Shown here: positions 45,558-54,635 of the stretch, piece by piece | Position numbering within the stretch: position 1 is the first letter of the stretch | How the letters are laid out: each line of letters begins with the position of its first letter | The notes under the pieces: generated by a model | Databases searched by the model: none | The model's input: the letters and a program-made list of their open reading frames with translations, nothing else | What the model was told of the DNA's origin: nothing | Program-made: the position numbers and the translations under genes | NCBI GenBank assembly: GCA_964460795.1 | Contig: CAYWRU010000005.1 | Coordinates: 21,945-85,944, forward strand | DNA length: 64,000 nucleotides | From: CAZOOM01 sp964460795 | GTDB taxonomy: Bacteria > Omnitrophota > Omnitrophia > Omnitrophales > Aquincolibacteriaceae | Direction of reading: 5' to 3'

Positions 45558-46997
45558 ATGGGATCAAAATCCACTAAACAATTAGTCTTTATCTCAGCCT
45601 TTGCCGCCTGTATTTACCTTCCTTTTTTTGTCGTAGTCTGTTTAGCTCAACTCAAAACGAGCACAACGCCTGAGATTTTTTTATACCGTATTGCGCTTTG
45701 CTTAACCGCACTTTTCTTTCCGATTGTGGGCGGGTGGTATGCTTTCCGGATCATCGGAGGACTTAGTTTTAGTTTTTTTACTGTCGCGGTTCTTTTTTTT
45801 GTTGTCGGCGTCACAAAAAGCCAGCTTTTTCTCTGGCTCATTATTGCCTATGCTTTACTCCAAGTGACACTTTACGCGCTCGACCAATTTTATTCGGTTC
45901 GAATTTCCCTCGCCCACACAGACCGCGAAAAAGCCCAGATCGAAAAAAATGACCGCTCCACTCTTTATAAGTCAAAAGGTGAAGCCATTAGCATTCTGTT
46001 TGAAAAATATTCCACCTATTACAACATGCGAAAACTCGCCGAGGAACTGGCCGCAACGCTTTCTGTTTCCAGTATTGGAAAAATCACCGTCGTGCGCAGT
46101 CTTGATTTTGTTTTACGCGGGGACTTTGCATTAATGACTCTCTTTGAAAAGGACACAAACAAACTCCCGGTCATCGCCGTTCACGAAGTGGAGACCTTTA
46201 AAAATTCGCAGGGACGAAACAAACATTATGAACCAGATCTTTTTGATCATTGGGTGATCAAAAACCGCCGCCAACTCATTGTGATGGATGCCCGCCAAGA
46301 TTTCCGCTTTGATGCAGGATCCATGCAAAATGGCCTTATCCGGAGCCTTATTGCCGCGCCGCTTATTCAAGAAGGCAAGGTGATGGGAACCCTTCGGATT
46401 AACTCCATTCAGGTCAATACATTTACCCACGACGATCTTCGACTTCTAGACACGATTGCCGTACTTGCCGCATCCGCCTTATCCAACGCCCTTTTATTTG
46501 TCCAAACCGAGGAACTTGCAATTAAAGACTCCTTGACCGGACTTTATGTCCGCCGATATTTTTTTGATCGCTTGCGGGAAGAGCACCGCCGATCGCTCAT
46601 GACCAAACGTCCGCTTTCCATTTTAATGTGTGACCTCGATCATTTTAAGCAATGCAACGATCGCTACGGGCATGGTGTAGGGGACATGATGCTTGTCGAA
46701 TTTGGAAAAATTCTTTCCACGTTTTCAGAGAGCGCCCTGGTGGGACGTTATGGAGGCGAAGAATTTGTAGTTTTATTGCCCGAGACCGACAAACAAGAAG
46801 CCTTCCGCCAGGCCGAGAACCTGCGTCTGCTTGTGGAACAAACACCGCTTTTAATTCGCCGTGAACAAATTCAGATGACCATTTCGATTGGTGTTGCCAA
46901 TCTTCCGCAAGACACTCTCAGCGTCGATGATTTGGTTCAAATCGCCGACAAATCTCTCTATGACGCCAAACATAAGGGGAGGAATCGAGTATGCTAA
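45558..46997 (+). CDS. Membrane-bound GAF-GGDEF diguanylate cyclase (no RxxD inhibitory site)
   Basis: The ATG at 45558, four bases after the ABC ATPase stop, gives 479 residues; an open upstream start would overlap that gene. Four hydrophobic segments fill residues 8-115, then a GAF-like sensor (about 150-310, with APLIQEGKVMGTLRINS), then a GGDEF domain starting DSLTGLYVRRYFFDRL, with LDHFKQCNDRYGHGVGD and the active-site GRYGGEEF. GGEEF is a catalytically competent variant. The residues before it (SESALVGRY) lack the R-x-x-D inhibitory site, so product feedback is unlikely. It makes c-di-GMP. The next gene is a related cyclase overlapping by 7 bases. Confidence 0.9.
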   Translation: MGSKSTKQLVFISAFAACIYLPFFVVVCLAQLKTSTTPEIFLYRIALCLTALFFPIVGGWYAFRIIGGLSFSFFTVAVLFFVVGVTKSQLFLWLIIAYALLQVTLYALDQFYSVRISLAHTDREKAQIEKNDRSTLYKSKGEAISILFEKYSTYYNMRKLAEELAATLSVSSIGKITVVRSLDFVLRGDFALMTLFEKDTNKLPVIAVHEVETFKNSQGRNKHYEPDLFDHWVIKNRRQLIVMDARQDFRFDAGSMQNGLIRSLIAAPLIQEGKVMGTLRINSIQVNTFTHDDLRLLDTIAVLAASALSNALLFVQTEELAIKDSLTGLYVRRYFFDRLREEHRRSLMTKRPLSILMCDLDHFKQCNDRYGHGVGDMMLVEFGKILSTFSESALVGRYGGEEFVVLLPETDKQEAFRQAENLRLLVEQTPLLIRREQIQMTISIGVANLPQDTLSVDDLVQIADKSLYDAKHKGRNRVC

Positions 46998-48358
46998 ATC
47001 GATTCTATTTCATCAGTTTGGGATTGCTGACGGTTTTACTTGTATTCGCCCTCAGTTCGAAATTAGTTCTCACTTTTTTCATTCTTTATCCTTTTTTCCT
47101 TTTTCCTTACTTTTTTCCAACTCAGGATCGATCGCCGAAATTGGACCGCATTTTCCTGGTTTTTGCCGGACTTTCCTACATCGGTTTTTTAATTTTCCAC
47201 TTTTCAATCGAAATGATAGTTTTGGGAATTCTTCAAGCCAGCTTTGCCTTCATCATGATTCTTTATCGCCGTCATTGGATTTTTCAACTCAGGGATGCCA
47301 TCGATCAAAAGGAAATTATTCTCCGTGATTTGGAGACATTTAATAAGAAATTCGACTCGCGTATGAGCAGTTTGCAGCATCTTGAAAAACAAGTGGCGGG
47401 ACTGCTTGATCTCTTTGAAATTGCCAAGGATTTTGGCGAATATTTAAGTTACCAGGGCATTACCGACATCCTATCAAAACGCGTCAAGCCTCTTTTCCCT
47501 TTTAAGTCACTAACACTGCTGCTTGTCAATTTGAAGCCAGACGCCAAAGAGAAGTTTTATCGCTACAGCATTGATGATAGTGGCGTAAAGCTTGTAGAAG
47601 ATCCTCTGCTTCCGATGGAACAAGAAGCCCTAGAGAAACTCAAAACAAATAAATCTGTTATGCATCTGGAGTCCCGATGGATTTTTCCGCTACTTTTTGA
47701 TGAATCACTTCAATCGCTTTTGATCGTTGAAAATGGACTTCCAGATGATCTTGCAAAATACGAAGTGTTAAGCGCCTTCTTGACCCTTCAAGTTTCAAAA
47801 ATTCACCTTTATGAATCGGTTCATGAACTTGCAATTCGCGACAGCCTTACGCATGTTTTTGTTCGCAGGCATTTCATGGAACGATTCGAAGAAGAACTTA
47901 AACGCAGCCTTAAATTTTCCATCCCTTTAGCCGTTTTAATGTTAGACATCGACCATTTCAAAAGATATAATGACGATTACGGTCACATTGCAGGCGATTC
48001 CACATTGCAGCAAGTGGCCGATCTTCTTGTTCAAAGTCTTCGTAAGGTGGATATTGTAGGCCGTTATGGCGGCGAAGAATTTGTCGTGGTAATTCCGGAG
48101 ACAAAGCAGGAAGGCGCACTAGAAATTTGTGAACGTATACGGTCCAGCATCGCGCGGCACACATTTACGCTGTACAATACTGAAACCCGCGTGACCGTAA
48201 GTCTGGGATTGGTAGGATACATTCCCGACCCCGCATCGCAAAGGCCGGAAAATGATTTTTCAAAGCTGGCTTTTGAATTGATGCAAAAAGCAGACAAGGC
48301 TCTATATCAGGCCAAAGAAGAAGGCCGTAACCAAGTGGTGCTTTATCAAGCAGGTTGA
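46991..48358 (+). CDS. Membrane-bound GGDEF diguanylate cyclase (RxxD site present)
   Basis: The 455-residue protein has three to four N-terminal hydrophobic segments (residues 5-95), a coiled-coil stretch (RDLETFNKKFDSRMSSLQHLEKQ), a GAF-like region, and a GGDEF domain with DSLTHVFVRRHFMERF, LDIDHFKRYNDDYGHIAGD and GRYGGEEF. The preceding RKVD is a proper R-x-x-D inhibitory site, unlike its upstream neighbour. The two therefore look like a duplicated pair with different feedback control. It starts inside the end of the first cyclase gene and lies just before lptD. Confidence 0.9.
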   Translation: MLNRFYFISLGLLTVLLVFALSSKLVLTFFILYPFFLFPYFFPTQDRSPKLDRIFLVFAGLSYIGFLIFHFSIEMIVLGILQASFAFIMILYRRHWIFQLRDAIDQKEIILRDLETFNKKFDSRMSSLQHLEKQVAGLLDLFEIAKDFGEYLSYQGITDILSKRVKPLFPFKSLTLLLVNLKPDAKEKFYRYSIDDSGVKLVEDPLLPMEQEALEKLKTNKSVMHLESRWIFPLLFDESLQSLLIVENGLPDDLAKYEVLSAFLTLQVSKIHLYESVHELAIRDSLTHVFVRRHFMERFEEELKRSLKFSIPLAVLMLDIDHFKRYNDDYGHIAGDSTLQQVADLLVQSLRKVDIVGRYGGEEFVVVIPETKQEGALEICERIRSSIARHTFTLYNTETRVTVSLGLVGYIPDPASQRPENDFSKLAFELMQKADKALYQAKEEGRNQVVLYQAG

Positions 48359-48365
48359 TGGTTTT

Positions 48366-50657
48366 ATGAATCGCTGCATTGGGATCGCAAGCCTCCTCAT
48401 TCTCCTTCTGATCCCCGCGGCTTTTTGCCAAGAAGACACTTCAAAAGACGCCGAAGTTTCTACGTCCGGCACTCAACAGTCTTTTCCTTTCTCGGATATT
48501 TTTTCTACCTCAAAAGCAAAAGTCGAGGCCCAGGCTGACAGTCTGGAATATGACCGTAATACAAAGAAAATGGTCGCCACTAAAAATGTGACCATTACCT
48601 ATAAAAATACCATCCTGACTTCGGACTACGCAGAGATTGAAACCGAGTCCAAGAAAGCCTATGCCCGCGGGCATGTCATTATTTTTGAAGATGGTCAGGC
48701 TATGGCAAAGGGTGAAGAAATCCATTACGACTTTGAAAATAAATCAGGCAGCTTTCCGGATGGACGCAGCGTCAACCCGCCTTGGTTTTCAAATGGACAG
48801 CAGATCGACCAAGTACACGACGGAGTCAAACTCGTTCACCACGGAAGCATCACGACCTGCGACCGCCAAGAACCTCATTACCAAATCAAAGCCAAAAAAG
48901 TGACGATTTATGATAAAGATAAAATGATTGCTCGCAATGTTGCGTTCTACGTCCTTGGAAAACCCGTTTTTTGGTGGCCTTATTTGGTCATCCCGCTTCA
49001 GCATGATAATCTTCCTTTTGCAGTCTTGGTCGGATACAACTCCCGGCATGGGGCTTTCCTCTCCGTTTTGAAGGGATTCAGTTTAACCAAAAATATTTAT
49101 GGAAAATTTCGTCTTGATTGGCGTTCCAAGCGGGGGATCGGAGGCGGCGGAGATATTTCCTACGATTTCAAACGTCTTGGCCTTGGGATTGTTAATCTGT
49201 ACGTAGCTCAGGACAGAAAAGCCCCCATTGTTGGAGAAGAAAATCCATTCAAGCAAAACGAAGAGCGGACGCGCGGCCGTGTCACCTGGCGGCATCGTAC
49301 TGATTTTGATCCGAACACCTTTCTCATGCTGCGTTACAACCACCTCTCAGATGAGTATGTGCTCCAGGATTTCTTTGAACGAGAATATCGCTCAGAAATT
49401 GAACCCAATTCCTTTGTTTCTCTTACACGAAATACGGATCACGTGGCCCTCCTAGCCCATGCGGAAAAGAAAATGAACAATTTTGAGAGAACCGTTGAGC
49501 GCCTGCCTCAGCTTCAGTTCGATTGGAAAACACAGCCGCTTCTAAAGCCCTGGCTTTTTTATCAAAATCAACTCAGTTTTAACAACATGACAAAACGCTA
49601 TGGAAGAACGGATATTAATGAAGACGTGGTTCGGAGTGATTTCCTAAATGAGTGGTCGGCTCCGACCCAATGGCATCAATTTAAGTTTACCCCTCATCTC
49701 ACTTTACGTCCTACTTATTACAGCCGTAATCTTGAATCCGATGATGACCAATTTCGTCTTTATCGGGAACTCGGAGCAGACTTCCGTACTCATTTTTACC
49801 GCACTTTTCAAGCCCATTTTGACAAACTTGGAATGGAAATCAATGATCTGCGCCATGTGCTCGAGCCCTATACGAAATATAAATGGGGAGTTTCTACCGT
49901 CAGCGATGAAAAACTTTCCTATTTTGATTCTACAGATCGACTCGATGATTCCAATGTGGTGACGTTTGGTGTTGAAAACCGTATTCAAACCAAGCGGACG
50001 GTTCAGGGACGCATGCAGCGAGTTGATTTGGTCAGCATGAATACTTTCCTAAGCTATGAGTCTTATCCAGATGGCCGAGCGGTTGAGAATTTATTTTCTC
50101 CTTATATCACCCGGTACACAAAAAGTGATTTTGGAATTTTAGGCCAGGAACTAACGCTTCGACCTTATGAGTGGCTCCAATTTCAATTCCGGGGCGATTA
50201 CGATACCCGGGCTGAGGATTTTAAAATGCTTACGCAGGATGTAGTGCTGCGTCCCGGACAGAAATGGAAATTTGTGTTGGGACACCGTTACGTCAAAGAT
50301 ATTCCTGAATTTGCAGACAGCAATCAGTTTGTGTTTGATACTTCGTATACGATCAACGATAAGTGGGGATTAAACGGCTATGTCCGCTGGGATCCCAAGG
50401 CCGATGATCTTCAGGAATGGCAATTCGGTGCGCGCCGCGATCTTCACGATTTTATTCTTAATTTTGGGTACAACGTCCGCAATTCTCAGATTGAGTCCAA
50501 TAATCGCACGCTCTATTTTGAACTCTACATGAAGGCCTTTCCAAATCTAGGGATTCATGGCGGCGGAGGACGCGCCTCTTTTGAGGCTCCGCGCATCGGG
50601 GACACGGTGGCAGGCTCAAATCAATCGGAATTTATTGCACCAAGTAATGTTCGCTGA
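48366..50657 (+). CDS. lptD: LPS-assembly outer-membrane protein LptD
   Basis: LptD forms the outer-membrane gate that inserts LPS. A signal peptide (IGIASLLILLLIPAAFC) is followed by an OstA/LptA-like beta-taco domain (about residues 50-165) with paired strands such as VEAQADSLEYDRNTKKMVATKNV. The barrel domain then runs from FFW..-type strands (GKPVFWWPYLVIPLQ) through many alternating segments to the C-terminus. Length (763 residues) is standard. The Cys in TTCDRQEPHYQI is the conserved LptD position; few other cysteines are visible, so the four-Cys disulfide rearrangement of enterobacterial LptD is probably absent. It confirms a diderm, LPS-making cell. Confidence 0.92.
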   Translation: MNRCIGIASLLILLLIPAAFCQEDTSKDAEVSTSGTQQSFPFSDIFSTSKAKVEAQADSLEYDRNTKKMVATKNVTITYKNTILTSDYAEIETESKKAYARGHVIIFEDGQAMAKGEEIHYDFENKSGSFPDGRSVNPPWFSNGQQIDQVHDGVKLVHHGSITTCDRQEPHYQIKAKKVTIYDKDKMIARNVAFYVLGKPVFWWPYLVIPLQHDNLPFAVLVGYNSRHGAFLSVLKGFSLTKNIYGKFRLDWRSKRGIGGGGDISYDFKRLGLGIVNLYVAQDRKAPIVGEENPFKQNEERTRGRVTWRHRTDFDPNTFLMLRYNHLSDEYVLQDFFEREYRSEIEPNSFVSLTRNTDHVALLAHAEKKMNNFERTVERLPQLQFDWKTQPLLKPWLFYQNQLSFNNMTKRYGRTDINEDVVRSDFLNEWSAPTQWHQFKFTPHLTLRPTYYSRNLESDDDQFRLYRELGADFRTHFYRTFQAHFDKLGMEINDLRHVLEPYTKYKWGVSTVSDEKLSYFDSTDRLDDSNVVTFGVENRIQTKRTVQGRMQRVDLVSMNTFLSYESYPDGRAVENLFSPYITRYTKSDFGILGQELTLRPYEWLQFQFRGDYDTRAEDFKMLTQDVVLRPGQKWKFVLGHRYVKDIPEFADSNQFVFDTSYTINDKWGLNGYVRWDPKADDLQEWQFGARRDLHDFILNFGYNVRNSQIESNNRTLYFELYMKAFPNLGIHGGGGRASFEAPRIGDTVAGSNQSEFIAPSNVR

Positions 50658-50714
50658 TAAGGTACTTTTTCAATATTTTTTTATCGCTCAACTGAATTTA
50701 GACGGAATACGGTT

Positions 50715-52034
50715 ATGAGAGTTGGCGTTATTGGATCAGGTTATGTTGGACTGGTGACAGGAACCTGTCTTGCGCATATTGGTCATCACGTCATCTGCGT
50801 GGATAATGATCCAAAAAAAATCTCCCTCCTAAAGCGCGGCAAAACGCCCATCTATGAACCGGGGCTTGAATCACTCCTGAAGCGCCTTCAAAAAAATGGC
50901 CGCCTGAGATTCACCACTCAAATCAAAGAAGCTGTCCAGCGCGCTGAGGTTTTATTTATCTGCGTAAATACGCCGCCCAAAGAAAATGGCGAAGCCGATC
51001 TCTCGGCTGTCGAAAATGTCTCGCGAGAAATCGCTGTGAATCTAAAGGATTACCGCCTCATTGTTGAAAAAAGCACGGTTCCTGTTCAAACCGGAGAATG
51101 GATTTACAAAACCGTCAAATCCATCCGCGAGGATGAAAGTCTTTTTGACGTGGCCTCCAATCCTGAATTTTTGCGCGAGGGCAGCGCAGTGGAAGATTTT
51201 CTGAAACCTGACCGAATTATTCTGGGTGTCTCCAGCGCCAAAGCCGAGAAACTTCTGCGTGATCTTTACAAGCCTCTGAAAGCCCGCATCGTAGTGACGG
51301 ATATTAAGAGTGCAGAATTGATCAAACATGCCTCTAATTCTTTTCTTGCGGCCAAAATTTCATTCATTAATGCCGTGGCCCGTATTTGCGACGCCTCCGG
51401 TGCGGATGTGGAGAATGTTGCGCTCGGTATGGGACTTGATCCCCGCATTGGCCCTCATTTCCTGAAAGCCGGAATTGGATTCGGCGGATTTTGTTTTCCT
51501 AAAGACCTCTCTGCTTTTTATTCCATGTCGGAAAAACTGGGTGTTCCTTTTCATTTATTAAAAGACGCCCTCCAGATCAACCAGGATCAAAAAGCCTATT
51601 TTGTAAAAAAAATCGAAAGCCATCTTTGGAATCTCAAAGGGAAAACGCTCGCAGTCTGGGGCATTGCCTTTAAACCGGAAACCGATGACATTCGTTTTGC
51701 TCCCTCCCTTGATATTATTGCCATGCTTCAGGCCCAGGGAGCCAAAATCCGCGCGTATGATCCCCAAGCCATGACTAAAGCCAGAACCCTGCTGCCGGAT
51801 GTCACTTTGGCGAAAAACGCTTATGATGCCGCGCGCGGAGCGGATGCACTTTTGATTGTCACCGAGTGGAAAGAATTCCAAAATGCGGACTTTAAAAAAG
51901 TCAAAACACTGCTGCGCCAGCCGATTATTTTTGACGGCCGCAATTTCTTGGACTCCAAGGCTATTTTAAAACTTGGTTTCCAGTATTTTGCCATCGGCCG
52001 GCACCTCGAAAAACCCAAGGGGAGTTTGGCATGA
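50715..52034 (+). CDS. ugd: UDP-glucose 6-dehydrogenase
   Basis: Oxidises UDP-glucose to UDP-glucuronate with two NAD. The NAD fold MRVGVIGSGYVGLVTGTCLA, the middle domain (KHASNSFLAAKISFINAVARIC), the catalytic-cysteine segment GFGGFCFPKDLSAF, and the C-terminal UDP-binding GIAFKPETDDIRFAPSLDI are all present. The usual GGSCFPKD reads GGFCFPKD, a Ser-to-Phe change next to the catalytic Cys. 439 residues is normal. It starts the sugar-nucleotide cluster and overlaps rmlA by ATGA; its product feeds the UDP-xylose synthase at 56885. Confidence 0.93.
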   Translation: MRVGVIGSGYVGLVTGTCLAHIGHHVICVDNDPKKISLLKRGKTPIYEPGLESLLKRLQKNGRLRFTTQIKEAVQRAEVLFICVNTPPKENGEADLSAVENVSREIAVNLKDYRLIVEKSTVPVQTGEWIYKTVKSIREDESLFDVASNPEFLREGSAVEDFLKPDRIILGVSSAKAEKLLRDLYKPLKARIVVTDIKSAELIKHASNSFLAAKISFINAVARICDASGADVENVALGMGLDPRIGPHFLKAGIGFGGFCFPKDLSAFYSMSEKLGVPFHLLKDALQINQDQKAYFVKKIESHLWNLKGKTLAVWGIAFKPETDDIRFAPSLDIIAMLQAQGAKIRAYDPQAMTKARTLLPDVTLAKNAYDAARGADALLIVTEWKEFQNADFKKVKTLLRQPIIFDGRNFLDSKAILKLGFQYFAIGRHLEKPKGSLA

Positions 52035-52759
52035 AGGGCGTAATTTTAGCGGGCGGACTCGGGACACGGCTTCTTCCTTTGACTAAAGTCACCAACAAAC
52101 ATCTTTTACCCGTTTATAACAAACCCATGATTTACTATCCGCTTGAAACCCTCGTTCGCGGAGGCATTCGCGATATTCTACTTGTCACCGGAGGAAACTC
52201 GGCCGGCGATTTCTTAAAACTCTTGGGCAATGGGCGATCGTTCGGCTTAACTCATATTCACTACACCTATCAGGAAGGTGAGGGCGGAATCGCAGATGCT
52301 CTGGGTTTGGCCAAAGATTTTGCTGAAGGAGATAAAATGGTCGTCATCCTGGGTGATAATATCATCCAAGATAATATTCATCCCTTTATTGAGCGCTTTG
52401 AAAAACAACGTTCCGGTGCACGGATTTTTCTCAAAAAAGTCCCGGATCCCGAGCGCTTTGGAGTTGCGACTTTAAACCATGGAAAAATTTCCAAGATTGT
52501 AGAAAAACCCAAAAAACCGGACAGTTCTTTTGCCGTGGCTGGACTCTATATGTACGATTCAGAAATCTTTAACATTATCCGGACTTTAAAACCTTCCAAG
52601 CGGGGCGAACTTGAAATTTCAGATGTAAATAGCCGCTACCTTCAAAATGGAAACTTGGAATACGACATCCTAAAAGGTTATTGGACGGATGCCGGGACCT
52701 TTGAGTCTCTTTACCGCGCCAACTGCCTCGCCTACAAATCAGGAGCCTCCTGTCTATGA
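52031..52759 (+). CDS. rmlA: Glucose-1-phosphate thymidylyltransferase, short form
   Basis: Makes dTDP-glucose from glucose-1-phosphate and dTTP. The nucleotide loop LAGGLGTRLLPLT, VTNKHLLPVYNKPMIYYPLE, GDNIIQDNI, and EKPKKPDSSFAVAGLYMYD mark the RmlA family. At 242 residues it lacks the C-terminal extension of the ~290-residue enterobacterial enzyme; this short form is common in other phyla and in archaea. It overlaps both neighbours (ATGA at each end), so translation is coupled with ugd and rmlB. Confidence 0.9.
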   Translation: MKGVILAGGLGTRLLPLTKVTNKHLLPVYNKPMIYYPLETLVRGGIRDILLVTGGNSAGDFLKLLGNGRSFGLTHIHYTYQEGEGGIADALGLAKDFAEGDKMVVILGDNIIQDNIHPFIERFEKQRSGARIFLKKVPDPERFGVATLNHGKISKIVEKPKKPDSSFAVAGLYMYDSEIFNIIRTLKPSKRGELEISDVNSRYLQNGNLEYDILKGYWTDAGTFESLYRANCLAYKSGASCL

Positions 52760-53733
52760 AACGCCTGCTCGTCACAGGCGGATCGGGATTTATCGGCTCC
52801 CACTTCATCCGTGGTTTCTTAAAATCTCACGCCGATTGGAGCGTCCTGAATCTTGATCTCCTGACTTATGCAGGAAATCCGGCCAACACAGAAGATTTTA
52901 AGAAAAATCCCCGGTATGAATTCATCCAAGGAGATATTCGCGATTCTAAATGCATTGAACCGATCATCGCCCGCGTCGATGCCGTCGTGAATTTTGCAGC
53001 AGAAACCCACGTCGATCGCTCGATCGATAACTCCCAAGATTTTTTGACTACAAATATTCTCGGTTTAAAAGTTTTGCTGGATCATTCCATGAAAAAGGGG
53101 ATCAAGCAATTTCTCCAAATCTCAACCGATGAGGTCTATGGTTCACTCGCTGAAGGTTCGGCCAACGAAACGACCCCGCTTGCCCCCAACAGTCCGTATT
53201 CAGCAGCCAAGGCGTCAGGAGATCTCCTCGCGCGTTCCTATTGGAAGACTTATCAATTTCCGGTCATGATTGCACGCAGCTCAAATAATTATGGTCCGTT
53301 CCAATATCCTGAGAAAGTGATCCCGCTTTTTATCACCAATCTCTTGGAGGGGAAAAAAGTTCCTCTATATGGAACTGGAGAAAATTGTAGAGAATGGATT
53401 TACGTGGAAGATAATTGTAAAGCTCTGGAACTTATTTTTGACAGCGGAAAGCCCGGTGAAATTTACAACGTAGGAACCGGCTATGAGCTTGCCAACCGGG
53501 AGCTAACGCTTAGAATTTTAAAATCTCTCGGCGCCGGAGAGGATAAGATTCAACCCGTTCAGGACCGCCTCGGACATGATTTCCGATATTCTATTTCCAC
53601 CAAAAAGATTCAAAGCCTTGGATTTAAACCCTCCTGGACTTTTGACCAAGGACTGAAGCAAACCGTTGCATGGTATCAAAATCACCCGGAGTGGTGGAAT
53701 CCTCTTAAAAAAGACAAGTTCACGCTGAAATAA
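52756..53733 (+). CDS. rmlB: dTDP-glucose 4,6-dehydratase
   Basis: Converts dTDP-glucose to the 4-keto-6-deoxy sugar. The SDR fold has GGSGFIGSHFIRGFL at the N-terminus, the catalytic STDEVYG with the Asp-Glu pair needed for dehydration, YSAAKASGD (Y-x3-K), and ARSSNNYGPFQYPEKVIPLF, a hallmark of RmlB. 325 residues is standard. It overlaps rmlA and rmlD. The product can go to rhamnose or, without RmlC, to other 6-deoxy sugars. Confidence 0.95.
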   Translation: MKRLLVTGGSGFIGSHFIRGFLKSHADWSVLNLDLLTYAGNPANTEDFKKNPRYEFIQGDIRDSKCIEPIIARVDAVVNFAAETHVDRSIDNSQDFLTTNILGLKVLLDHSMKKGIKQFLQISTDEVYGSLAEGSANETTPLAPNSPYSAAKASGDLLARSYWKTYQFPVMIARSSNNYGPFQYPEKVIPLFITNLLEGKKVPLYGTGENCREWIYVEDNCKALELIFDSGKPGEIYNVGTGYELANRELTLRILKSLGAGEDKIQPVQDRLGHDFRYSISTKKIQSLGFKPSWTFDQGLKQTVAWYQNHPEWWNPLKKDKFTLK

Positions 53734-54635
53734 TGAAGATTTTTCTTACCGGTGCAGGCGGTATGCTTGGAACCGACCTTGCCGCAGCTTTCCAAAATGA
53801 GACCATCTTGGGCGTTGGATTAAACGCTCCGGCTCGTCTTTCTATCCCTTTTGAGATTATGGATTTGTCGGACCGAGCTAGAACCCTGACCACGGTTCAA
53901 TCTTTTCGCCCTGATGTCATTGTCCATACTGCTGCCATGACCCAAGTGGATTTATGTGAAACAGAAAAGGATCAGGCAAATCGCTCAAATGTCGAAGTCA
54001 CGCGTTATCTTGTAGAAGCTGCCAATGCTGTCGGCGCACTCCTGATTTATTTCAGTACGGATTACGTATTTAACGGAAAAAAAGAAAGCCCCTACACTGA
54101 AGAAGACTGGCCTGAACCCATAAGCTATTATGGAAAAACAAAACTCTTGGGTGAACGCGCCATTACCGATGTCTGTCACCGATACTATATTTTCCGCATC
54201 TCGTGGCTTTTTGGAGTTTATGGCCGGTGTTTTCCCCAGAGCATTTTGGAAGCTGCGGCGCGCTCATCTGAAATTAGAGTAGTGGATGACCAAAAGGGAT
54301 GCCCCACCTATTCCAAGGATTTAGCAGTGGCTTTGAAAGACTTCCTCATGCGTCAGGGGACCACGAAACATTCCACTGAAAATCAGATCTATCATCTTAC
54401 AAATACAGGGATTACAAGCTGGTTTGAATATGCTAAACTTATTTTAAAATTATCGGGCAAAGAAAACATTCCGGTCATTCCCATGTCCAGTAAAGAACTG
54501 AACCGGCCGGCACCGCGACCACGCAATAGTGTACTTTCGCTCGATAAGAGTCGAAATACTTTAGGATTAGAATTGCGTCCTTGGGAGGACGCACTCAACG
54601 ACTATCTCAAAGAGCGCAAAAGGATCACCGGATGA
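53733..54635 (+). CDS. rmlD: dTDP-4-dehydrorhamnose reductase
   Basis: Reduces the last intermediate of dTDP-rhamnose synthesis. FLTGAGGMLGTDLAAAF (Rossmann loop), HTAAMTQVDLCE, FSTDYVFNG, YGKTKLLGE (Y-x3-K), RISWLFG and DDQKGCPTYSKDLA are the family signatures. 300 residues is normal. The start overlaps the rmlB stop (TAATG). The 3,5-epimerase RmlC that should supply its substrate is not found between rmlA and rmlD or elsewhere in the window, so it may lie further away, or the enzyme may act on another dTDP-keto sugar. Confidence 0.92.
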   Translation: MKIFLTGAGGMLGTDLAAAFQNETILGVGLNAPARLSIPFEIMDLSDRARTLTTVQSFRPDVIVHTAAMTQVDLCETEKDQANRSNVEVTRYLVEAANAVGALLIYFSTDYVFNGKKESPYTEEDWPEPISYYGKTKLLGERAITDVCHRYYIFRISWLFGVYGRCFPQSILEAAARSSEIRVVDDQKGCPTYSKDLAVALKDFLMRQGTTKHSTENQIYHLTNTGITSWFEYAKLILKLSGKENIPVIPMSSKELNRPAPRPRNSVLSLDKSRNTLGLELRPWEDALNDYLKERKRITG

